Part shown: positions 18,711 to 25,980 of the stretch, in pieces | Numbering within the stretch: position 1 is the stretch's first letter | How the letters are laid out: every line of letters begins with the position of its first letter | DNA from: Planctomycetota bacterium | GTDB lineage: Bacteria > Planctomycetota > MHYJ01 > JACPRB01 | Assembly: GCA_016190155.1 (NCBI GenBank) | Contig: JACPRB010000285.1 | Span: 1-32,199 of the forward strand | Direction of reading: 5' to 3' | DNA: 32,199 bases | Program-made: the position numbers and the translations under genes | The notes under the pieces: model-generated | What the model was told of the DNA's origin: nothing | Databases searched by the model: none | Seen by the model: only the letters and a program-made list of their open reading frames with translations

Positions 18711-19616
18711 ATGAAACTGTCTTCGCTGCTTCACCCCGCGCTGGTCAAATGCGGCATGGTCGCGACTTCCAAGCAGGAGGCGCTGGCCGAGCTTGTCCGC
18801 CTGCTCGTCGCCACTCAATCCAACCTGTCCGAGCCGGAGCTGCTGCAGGCGTTGGCCGAACGCGAGAAGCTGGGGCCATTTTCCATGGGCAAGGGCGTGG
18901 CGTTTCCGCATGCCCGCACGGAGAAAGTGTCCGACTTCACGATCGTGCTGGGCACCTCGCCGCAAGGCGTCGACTTCCGCGCCCCGGACGGGCACCGCGT
19001 CAAGGTCGCCATCCTTTTCGTCATTCCCAAGAAACACTCGAACCTGTACCTGCAGGCGCTGGCCGCCTTCCTGAACGTGCTCTCCGTGGAGGCGAACCTC
19101 CAGCGCGTCGCGGAGGCCAAGACGCCGCAGGAGATCATGGGCATTTTGGATACATTGTCGGGGCGCCCCCGGGAGGCGGCTCCGCTGGAATCCAACGGCG
19201 TGGCGTCCATCGTGACGGGGACGCCGCTGGCGAAGGCGATCGAGGCCCTGATCGCCGCCCGGGTGGATGCGCTCCCCGTGGTCGATCCCGAGGGCAATCT
19301 CGTCGGGGAGATCGGCGCGGGCACCATCCTGCAGCTCGGCGTCAAGGAGCACTTGCTGGCTTTGGCCAGCTCCGCATCCCTTCAGGGCGGCCTGGGACTG
19401 GAACAGGCGTTACGGCAACATGCGGACACCCCGGTCGAGGCCATTCCGGGGCTGGTTTCGCCCAACGGCTTCAAGACCGTCCAGGAAGACGAGTCGACGC
19501 TGGACGTCGCCGTGCGTTTGGCCCGCGGGGGAGGACGCGGCATCTACGTCTTGCGCGGCCGCAAGCTCGTCGGGATCGTCACGGCGCATGATCTGCTGAG
19601 GAAGCTGGGGCGCTGA
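18711..19616 (+). CDS. PTS EIIA (fructose/PtsN-type) fused to CBS domain pair
   Basis: MGKGVAFPHARTEKVSDFTIVLGTSPQGVDF contains the EIIA phospho-His context; C-terminal CBS motifs (VDALPVVDPEGNLVGEI, GIYVLRGRKLVGIVTAHDLLRKLG). Confidence 0.9.
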   Translation: MKLSSLLHPALVKCGMVATSKQEALAELVRLLVATQSNLSEPELLQALAEREKLGPFSMGKGVAFPHARTEKVSDFTIVLGTSPQGVDFRAPDGHRVKVAILFVIPKKHSNLYLQALAAFLNVLSVEANLQRVAEAKTPQEIMGILDTLSGRPREAAPLESNGVASIVTGTPLAKAIEALIAARVDALPVVDPEGNLVGEIGAGTILQLGVKEHLLALASSASLQGGLGLEQALRQHADTPVEAIPGLVSPNGFKTVQEDESTLDVAVRLARGGGRGIYVLRGRKLVGIVTAHDLLRKLGR

Positions 19617-20212
19617 TGACGGATACGGAACCCTCCGTCTCCCTCGGCCACTACGCGCGAGGCGCCGAGCAATTCAAGAAGAAGAACTTCGCGGAGGCCG
19701 TCCGCTGCTTCAAACTGACCCTCGAGGAAGATCCCAAGTTCTACCGGGCGTGGGCGTACCTGGGAATGGCTTATGCGAGCCTCGGCCAGATCGACGAAGC
19801 GATAGAAGCTTATCGCAAGTGCATCGAGCTGGAGCCCAAATACCACAAGGCGTTCAACAACGTGGGAGAGCTGTATCGCCGCAAAGGGGTTCTCGACTAC
19901 GCGGCCATGGTGTTCAAAATGGCCACTGAGATCGACGACTCGCACCCGCATTACTTCTACAACCTGGGCCTCACTTATTCCGACATCGGGATGCTCCGCC
20001 AAGCCGAGGAGGCGCTTTCGCGGGCGCACGCGATGCAGCCGGCCGATTTCGAATACGCCGCGGAGCTGGCGCAGGTGCAATTCAAACTGGGGAAGGTTGA
20101 GGAGGCGCGCCGGGCGGTGGAAGGCTTCCTCCGCGCGGCCCCTCAGCACGAACGGGCGCCGGAGATGGCGGCACGCCTCAAGATGCTGCAGCGTCGATCG
20201 AGTACGCCGTAG
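19616..20212 (+). CDS. TPR repeat protein
   Basis: Multiple TPR motifs (YRAWAYLGMAYASLGQIDEAIEAYRKCIELEPKYHKAFNNVGELYRRKG); start overlaps previous stop by 1 nt. Confidence 0.9.
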   Translation: MTDTEPSVSLGHYARGAEQFKKKNFAEAVRCFKLTLEEDPKFYRAWAYLGMAYASLGQIDEAIEAYRKCIELEPKYHKAFNNVGELYRRKGVLDYAAMVFKMATEIDDSHPHYFYNLGLTYSDIGMLRQAEEALSRAHAMQPADFEYAAELAQVQFKLGKVEEARRAVEGFLRAAPQHERAPEMAARLKMLQRRSSTP

Positions 20213-20236
20213 GTCGTACGCGAGCGGTCACGACGG

Positions 20237-20635
20237 CTATTCCTCCGGCTCGACGATCACGCCTCCCGGACCGGGAGATTCGGACGTGAATCGAATCCGT
20301 CCCGGACTCGATCCTTGAGTCTCGACGGCTCCGCAATCCAAGAGACGCACACCCGGACGGCTCGGCCGGACGCGGAAGCGGTGCCTCTCATGCGGCCGCG
20401 CGCCGGGGACCCACACTTCGACCGTGGCCGGCTGCCCGACGCGAGGCGATTCGTGTCCGACGAACCGCACCTCGAAGTGGGCGAGGACACGAACCGCCCG
20501 TTCCAACACCGTCAGACGCTCGTGCTCGGCCAGGCGCCACGAATGATGCTGGGGCGTCGGAGGCGGCGCCGGAGCGGCGCAGCCGGCCAGCATGGCGAGC
20601 AGGACTACTTTCCCGTAGGACACGATTTGGCCCAT
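20237..20635 (-). CDS. Small predicted lipoprotein
   Basis: MGQIVSYGKVVLLAMLAGCAAP lipobox; overlaps the upstream minus-strand gene by 31 nt. Confidence 0.75.
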   Translation of the reverse strand: MGQIVSYGKVVLLAMLAGCAAPAPPPTPQHHSWRLAEHERLTVLERAVRVLAHFEVRFVGHESPRVGQPATVEVWVPGARPHERHRFRVRPSRPGVRLLDCGAVETQGSSPGRIRFTSESPGPGGVIVEPEE

Positions 20636-21810
20636 TCGCGGGTCTGGTACGCAGCGGCGGCTTGCTGGTCTCGGACGCGCCAGTCCGACGTGTTCAGACG
20701 CATCCGCTCGATTATGTGGTCCTCCATGACGGCTTCGGCGCGCAGGCGCGCCCGAGTCACCCGCTCGTTCATCTCGAACGCCTCCTTGAGCCGGCGGATC
20801 TCCTCGTCGAGGCGGCGCGATTCCTGCTCAAGCGCCCCCTGAACCGTAGGATCGGTCGACAAGGTCCTCGCGGACGCCAGCGCCGCCTGCACGTCGCCCG
20901 CCTCCCGCGTCACTTCGGCCAAGGCGCAGGCGGAAGCCAGCATCGAGACGACCAGATCCCGTTCCACGGGATCCATGGCGCTCAAGCGCTGAACCTCGTC
21001 GTTGCTCATGGGAGGCGCGCCGGGCGGCGAGAGACGATCCAGAGCGTCCGGAGAGAGCGGCCCGCGCGGAGCCTCCGCGGCCGCCGCCGTGAGCGCTTGG
21101 ACGTAGTCCGCGCGCTTGCCGTCGTAACGTCGATCGACGGGGCGTACCTTGACGTCGCCTCCGAAGCGATGCGGACTCAAGGTCAAGCGGCTCACGTAAT
21201 GATCGAGGAGCTCCCGCGGCTTGTCCGACAACTTCAGCGCCTCCCCGATCTCGCGAACCAGATCGATCTCCTGCACGCGTTGCCCGCGCAGGCCGCGCAT
21301 TTCGATCGCGTCGCGACACTGCTGCATCGCTTCGTCGAGCGGCACTCCCTCCGCTTGCTTGCGCTCCAGGCACTCTTTGACGGCAGCCGCGCGCAGTTGC
21401 CGGTCGGGACCTCCCGCAAGCTGTTCCACCGCGCGACACTGGTCGAGCTGCATCTGCAGGAAATCCTGCGTGGTCAGGCGGTAGTGTTTGATGGCGTCGC
21501 ATACCGTCGGCGACATCTGGCAGGCCAGCACCAGGGCGGAGCCCGCCAGCTCCGATCGCGCCCGAGCGACGAGCGCGCCGACGAGTTCATCCTTGACGCT
21601 CTTATTGAAGATGGAGGTGAAGCTCCCCTTGAGATCGAATCGGCCGCACGCCAAATCGGGGGCGAACTCCAGATCGAGGTCGATCCGACCGGGGGCGATC
21701 GTCGTCGTTCGTTCGACCCGGGGTCCGACACGAAGATCCAGTCGGTCTGGGCTTGCCCGCGATCGTTCCATGAGATCCTGGCACAAGGCGACGCAAAGGA
21801 GGAGAGTCAT
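20605..21810 (-). CDS. TraH / ICE PFL_4711-like conjugation-associated protein (putative)
   Basis: LACGRFDLKGSFTSIFNKSVKDELV...LVLACQMSPTVCDAIKHYRLTTQDFLQMQLDQCRAVEQL resembles the N-terminal Cys-containing region of TraH/PFL_4711-type T4SS proteins; ATGA overlap with the upstream TraF-like gene. Start at 21810 inside listed ORF 20605-22005. Confidence 0.5.
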   Translation of the reverse strand: MTLLLCVALCQDLMERSRASPDRLDLRVGPRVERTTTIAPGRIDLDLEFAPDLACGRFDLKGSFTSIFNKSVKDELVGALVARARSELAGSALVLACQMSPTVCDAIKHYRLTTQDFLQMQLDQCRAVEQLAGGPDRQLRAAAVKECLERKQAEGVPLDEAMQQCRDAIEMRGLRGQRVQEIDLVREIGEALKLSDKPRELLDHYVSRLTLSPHRFGGDVKVRPVDRRYDGKRADYVQALTAAAAEAPRGPLSPDALDRLSPPGAPPMSNDEVQRLSAMDPVERDLVVSMLASACALAEVTREAGDVQAALASARTLSTDPTVQGALEQESRRLDEEIRRLKEAFEMNERVTRARLRAEAVMEDHIIERMRLNTSDWRVRDQQAAAAYQTREWAKSCPTGK

Positions 21811-22295
21811 CGCGTCAGCTCCTCGATTTGGTCCCGCGTGCGCAGGCCGCGCAGGACACGACCGTCGATCACGAGGGTGGGCGTAGCCGTCACCTTGTAG
21901 CGCTCCCAGAGTTCCGGAGCGTCGCGAGGCGTCAAGCGCCGCAGCGGGCGCTCGCCCAGGTCCGCCGCCTCGAGCCGGCGATCTTGCTCGGCGCAATGTG
22001 GACAACCCTCTTGCGCGAAGTAGAGAATCTCCCGGCGATCGGTCGGCGGGGCCGACGACTGCACCTCCTCGATCGCTTCGAGCGCCGCCCTCAGTCTAGC
22101 CAGCCGGTCCTCTTGCCACTGGAGGTAAGCCCGGGCGTTCTCATGGGTCGGTTCCTCCAGGAGCCGGACGACGGGCTCGGGCGGGGTATGCCCCGGTTCC
22201 ACCCAAGGCGGCGGATCGGCTCCCTTCTTCTTCGTGCCCCAGAAGTCCACATCGGGTTTCTCGAAGAACTGCATCAGGAGGATCAGCGCGAACAT
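21807..22295 (-). CDS. TraF-like thioredoxin-fold protein (CPHC motif)
   Basis: Perfect SD aaggaggt upstream of ATG 22295; PTHENARAYLQWQEDRLARLRAALEAIEEV followed by ILYFAQEGCPHCAEQDRRL...YKVTATPTLVIDGRVLRGL matches TraF family layout. Confidence 0.6.
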   Translation of the reverse strand: MFALILLMQFFEKPDVDFWGTKKKGADPPPWVEPGHTPPEPVVRLLEEPTHENARAYLQWQEDRLARLRAALEAIEEVQSSAPPTDRREILYFAQEGCPHCAEQDRRLEAADLGERPLRRLTPRDAPELWERYKVTATPTLVIDGRVLRGLRTRDQIEELTR

Positions 22296-22663
22296 GTCAG
22301 CACCTCCTTGAGATCCGTTCGAGCGCCGTGGGCGACGTGTCCCCGGTAGACGAAGCATGGCGTGCGCGCGACACGATAGAGGCGGGCCAGGGCGAGCCCT
22401 TCCTCGTCGATGACGCGCAGCTCTCCGAGATCGGCCAGGGCGGAGAGGAACGGTTCGGGCCAGTCGTTGAAGCCGGTGAGCAGAAGGACCGGCCGCACGG
22501 GCACGCCGCTTCGTCGCAGCGCCTTGGCGAGTTCATCGAGCCGCGGCGTGTCGGGCGAGAAGAAGAAGTAGAGCGTGGCGGGATCGATCGCCGGTTCGTC
22601 GTCCTGGGCCGTGGCCGCCAGCGTTGCCGCGGCGGCGCCCAGGATCCACATCGCGCGTCTCAC
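22283..22663 (-). CDS. TrbC-like (F-type T4SS) thioredoxin-fold protein, putative
   Basis: LYFFFSPDTPRLDELAKALRRSGVPVRPVLLLTGFNDWPEPFLSALADLGELRVIDEEGLALARLYRVARTPCFVYRGHV resembles TrbC layout (S-x-x-x-P..., DP-like, xVPtfV); signal peptide. GTG start at 22663 (alternative ATG 22651). Confidence 0.45.
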   Translation of the reverse strand: MRRAMWILGAAAATLAATAQDDEPAIDPATLYFFFSPDTPRLDELAKALRRSGVPVRPVLLLTGFNDWPEPFLSALADLGELRVIDEEGLALARLYRVARTPCFVYRGHVAHGARTDLKEVLTCSR

Positions 22664-22721
22664 GCCGGGGTGTGTCGGTGGGCGTGAAGAATCGTCATGA
22701 AATCCGCCGGCGTACCGACTT

Positions 22722-23420
22722 TCACTTCGCCGGCAATGGGTAGGTGATCACCACATCCACGGAGTCAATCAGGGCTCCGTCTTCGACTCGCTTCGCCTTG
22801 TAGTACAGAATGCCTCGGTTGGAGTTCCGCAACCGACCCACATGGAACTTGGCGAGCTTCCCCGAGTTGGTTTCGGGGTCGAAGGTCGCCTCTAACGCCC
22901 AGGCGTAGCCGTCCCACGGAAAGGTGTGGCCTGGGGGCGTGTGGATCTCCGATCTCTGATCGCACGTGCCGAAGGGCGTAGCGACAACGGCGTTCTTCAG
23001 ATTGATCTTCACTCCATGCAAGGCCGGCAGATCTTCTTCACATTGAAACGTGAAGACGCCTTCCGGATCTTGGGCCAGTTCCACCGTCACTTCTCGCGCC
23101 TTCACGAGCCCTGTCTGCTTCGCCAGCTTCAAGAAATCCCGGTATTCTGCGCGGGTCAGGCCGAGCTTCTCATCATAAGGAAGCGGTTCTCCCGGTTTCG
23201 CCTCGCGCGCATGCTCCTGGAACCACTCGGGGTCTTCCTGAGCGGCCGCTTGTAGCTTTGCCGTCAATTCTTCGAGACGCGGGGTAGTCCTGAGGGTCAT
23301 GAGGTCGATCTTGCCCTTGACGTGCGCCAGGAGCTTGGGGACCTGGTGGGACATCTTCGCTTCGAGCGCATCGCCGTCCGTCTGCAGCGCACACCCCACA
23401 ACGATCAGCCACTGGATCAT
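22722..23420 (-). CDS. Hypothetical secreted protein, first gene of the TrbC/TraF/TraH-like operon
   Basis: ATG 23420 with aagggaag SD; N-terminal MIQWLIVVGCALQ; 59 nt from next gene. Start is inside listed ORF 22722-24059. Confidence 0.7.
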   Translation of the reverse strand: MIQWLIVVGCALQTDGDALEAKMSHQVPKLLAHVKGKIDLMTLRTTPRLEELTAKLQAAAQEDPEWFQEHAREAKPGEPLPYDEKLGLTRAEYRDFLKLAKQTGLVKAREVTVELAQDPEGVFTFQCEEDLPALHGVKINLKNAVVATPFGTCDQRSEIHTPPGHTFPWDGYAWALEATFDPETNSGKLAKFHVGRLRNSNRGILYYKAKRVEDGALIDSVDVVITYPLPAK

Positions 23421-23529
23421 GGTGTCTTCCCTTTCACGCGATATTCGGCTCTCTATTCGATCTAAACGGCGATTCGTTCGTCCGAATCGACGTGACTCCA
23501 TGATCTCCGTATCGTGCGCGAACCCCACG

Positions 23530-23773
23530 TGAACCGTGCCCGAATTCTGGCACGATTCAATTTGGGCTTGTGCGAGGACACAGAGGGGAGCAGAGAACGT
23601 AGAGCTGCGGGCCAAATCGCAGAGATCGCAGAGGGTCGCAGAAACGGAGGAGAACGGGAGAAATCGCCTCTCTGCACCCTCTGCGTTCTCTGCGATTAGG
23701 TTCTCTCTGCGCCCTCGACTGCTCAATAAGCCTGCCACGACTGTCACCCTCGGTTGAACCATGCCCGAATTCT
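23530..23773. repeat. Pair of 19-bp direct repeats (tgaaccRtgcccgaattct)
   Basis: tgaaccgtgcccgaattct 23530-23548 and tgaaccatgcccgaattct 23755-23773 (18/19 identical), flanking the inverted-repeat element. Confidence 0.7.
23574..23719. repeat. Imperfect nested inverted-repeat element rich in cagag/ctctg motifs
   Basis: Inner arms atcgcagagatcgcagagggtcgcagaa (23616-~23642) and tctctgcaccctctgcgttctctgcgat (23669-23696) are near-complementary; outer arms cagaggggagcagagaac and ggttctctctgcgccctcg also pair. Confidence 0.75.
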
Positions 23774-23896
23774 CGATCGATTTCCTGCCGAAGTCGGCCT
23801 CCCGAGCGCACACCTGCACGGCCGCTATGCGGCGGTTCTTTGAAAATCCGGACCCGGGAGCGCAAATTTTTCCGTGCTTCCGCCGGCCTTCCTTGT

Positions 23897-23929
23897 CCGG
23901 AGGGTGCGCATGAACGCGACGCCCTCCGG
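23897..23929 (+). other. Hairpin upstream of small ORF (8-bp perfect stem)
   Basis: ccggaggg (23897-23904) and ccctccgg (23922-23929), 17-nt loop. Confidence 0.5.
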
Positions 23930-23967
23930 CGGGGACGTCGCATCGACTCATTTCGAGGAGGTGTACC

Positions 23968-24084
23968 GTGCCCCGCGCAAAGAGAAGGGCGTGGATGGCG
24001 GTCGTCGATCGTATCGCCGTGGCGGTGGCCAGGGTGGCGGAGTTGCTGATCCTGGTCATGAACGCCTACTTCCGCGTCCGGTAG
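23968..24084 (+). CDS. Small ORF, 38 aa: MPRAKRRAWMAVVDRIAVAVARVAELLILVMNAYFRVR
   Basis: GTG start preceded by aggaggtg at 5-6 nt spacing; basic N-terminus then hydrophobic/amphipathic helix-like stretch; stop TAG 24082-24084. Below the length cut-off of the ORF track. Confidence 0.5.
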   Translation: MPRAKRRAWMAVVDRIAVAVARVAELLILVMNAYFRVR

Positions 24085-24124
24085 GCAGGTCGGCCTGGGG
24101 GCACACGCTCCCGGGTCCACCCAC

Positions 24125-24232
24125 ACGAAAAATCCAAAATCCCAAGCCCCAAGAGATCCTGCCTTTCCTCGGCTCGGGCAGCGCCGTCGGGATTGGGGAC
24201 TGGTTCGACGGGCTCACCACAAGTTCGGAGTC
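24125..24232. repeat. Two short dispersed-repeat-like fragments
   Basis: aaaaatccaaaatcccaagccccaa (~24127-24151) and ggttcgacgggctcaccac (~24203-24221) resemble repeats common in environmental bacterial genomes. Confidence 0.35.
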
Positions 24233-24246
24233 GGGGTTTCACCTGT

Positions 24247-25980
24247 ATGCCTCTCTTGCCGCGCCGTCTGGGTCGCTATGAACTGGTCGAGGAGATCGCC
24301 CGCGGCGCCCACGGGATCGTCTACCGCGCCCGGGACCTCGAGCTGGGGCGAATCGTGGCGCTCAAGCTGTTGCGAGCCGAAGAAACCACGGCCACCTCGG
24401 TGGAGCGCTTCCATCGCGAAGCCCGCATCGCCGCGAGGCTCCGCCACTCTCACATCATCGACGTGTTCGAGGCGGGAGAGGAGGACGGACAACCGTTCTT
24501 CACGATGCCGTTGATCGCGGGGCCGTCGCTGGCCCGCGTGCTGCAGGGCGCCCCTCTCGACCCGAAAACGACGGCTCGACTGATCGAACGTGTGGCGCGC
24601 GCCGTCCATTTCGCCCATCAGCGAGGGGTCGTGCATCGGGATCTCAAGCCGACCAACGTGCTGATTCGCGACGACGGTACGCCGGTCGTAACCGACTTCG
24701 GAATCGCCAGGGACGAAGAGGCCCCCCGCTCCCTCACCGAAACCGGCGAACTGCTGGGAACGCCGGCCTACATGGCTCCGGAGCAGATCACGGGCGGCGC
24801 TCGCAAGGCCGACGCGCGTGCCGACATCTATGCGCTGGGCGCGATTCTCTATGAGCTCTTAGCGCGACGGCCGCCCTTCCAGGCTACGACGTTCCTGGAA
24901 CTCTCGGCTCAGGTCCTCAACAACGCGGCGGAGCCGCCGTCACGACACGATCCGGCAGTCCATCCGGACCTCGAACGCATCTGCTTGCGGTGCCTGCGCA
25001 AGGATCCCGACGAACGCTATCCCACCGCGAACGATCTTGCGGAGGATCTGGCGCGCGTCGCCGCCGGAGAGGAAGTGACTGTGCGACGCGAAACCACGAG
25101 CGCTCGTCTGAGGCGGGCGATGAAACGCCATCGACTCGTCGCGGTGTCGGCCCTGGCCGGCTTGGTGGGTGCGGCGGTGGCGTTGACGGCCGGCGCGTTC
25201 GTTCGCGGTCCTTCCACGGCCGACTCCGGGGCGCGGGCATTCGTCATGACGGACCCGGAGGGGGCTTCCCTATACCGGGAGGGGCGTTTCGAGGGGACGA
25301 CTCCCCGGGCCACGGAACCGCATCCGCACGTGCAGTTGAGGCGAGTGGGATTCCTGGAGGTCGCGATTGCGGTTCGACCGGGCGAGAATCGTTTTCACCT
25401 GGTGCGTCCCGGCGAGGTCCCCGAAGGGATGGTCTATGAGGCGCAGCGCGGGCTCTTCGTCGACGCCGCGGAAGTGACGGTGGGGCAGTACGCCCGCTTC
25501 GTTGAAGCGACCGGCCATCGATCGCCCCCCGCGTGGAAACGGGCGGCGGCACCGAAGGGTGATGAGGCGCTTCCGGTGGTCGGGGTGAGCTGGCGGGATG
25601 CCCGGGCGTACGCCGATTGGTCGGGCAAGCGTTTGCCGACCGTCGAGGAATGGCGGTCGGCCGCACGCGGGGCCGCCGGGCCGATGAACGGCGCCTCGGA
25701 GTCCGGGCCGCGGGAAGCCGGCGCGTTTCCGGGGGATTGCTCGCTCTTCGGTTGTCGGGACGTGCTGGGCAACGTTCAGGAGTGGACCGCCACGGAAGGC
25801 ACGGCCGGGCCGGACTATCGCATCGCGTGCGGCGGCAGCTGGGAACGCGCGCCGCGGGAGTGCACCACCGACCGGGCGGAGGAGCGACACGTCGACCACC
25901 GCAGCCGGGATCTGGGATTCCGCTGCGTCATGGATCCGCCGTGGCGTCCCTACCCGAAGAAGACCTCCGCGTCGGAGTAG
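24247..25980 (+). CDS. Serine/threonine protein kinase fused to C-terminal FGE/SUMF1-like domain
   Basis: Kinase: HRDLKPTN, DFGIARDEE, APEQITGGARKADARADIYALG; TM; then VDAAEVTVGQYARFVEATGH, GVSWRDARAYADWSGKRLPTVEEW, DVLGNVQEWT, CGGSWERAP, RDLGFRCVMD. Start at 24247 inside listed ORF 24193-25980. Confidence 0.93.
   Translation: MPLLPRRLGRYELVEEIARGAHGIVYRARDLELGRIVALKLLRAEETTATSVERFHREARIAARLRHSHIIDVFEAGEEDGQPFFTMPLIAGPSLARVLQGAPLDPKTTARLIERVARAVHFAHQRGVVHRDLKPTNVLIRDDGTPVVTDFGIARDEEAPRSLTETGELLGTPAYMAPEQITGGARKADARADIYALGAILYELLARRPPFQATTFLELSAQVLNNAAEPPSRHDPAVHPDLERICLRCLRKDPDERYPTANDLAEDLARVAAGEEVTVRRETTSARLRRAMKRHRLVAVSALAGLVGAAVALTAGAFVRGPSTADSGARAFVMTDPEGASLYREGRFEGTTPRATEPHPHVQLRRVGFLEVAIAVRPGENRFHLVRPGEVPEGMVYEAQRGLFVDAAEVTVGQYARFVEATGHRSPPAWKRAAAPKGDEALPVVGVSWRDARAYADWSGKRLPTVEEWRSAARGAAGPMNGASESGPREAGAFPGDCSLFGCRDVLGNVQEWTATEGTAGPDYRIACGGSWERAPRECTTDRAEERHVDHRSRDLGFRCVMDPPWRPYPKKTSASE

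Noticed and set aside
22706-22734. Hairpin gccggcg...cgccggc at the stop codon of the 22722-23420 gene
   Set aside because: 7-bp GC-only stem with a 15-nt loop and no U-tract; expected by chance in such GC-rich sequence.
20237-23420. A complete conjugative element / ICE
   Set aside because: No relaxase, coupling protein, VirB4-type ATPase, integrase or att-like repeats in the window; only isolated pilus-assembly-like genes.
23574-23719. CRISPR array
   Set aside because: Repeats are short, irregular and inverted rather than regularly spaced direct repeats; no cas genes.
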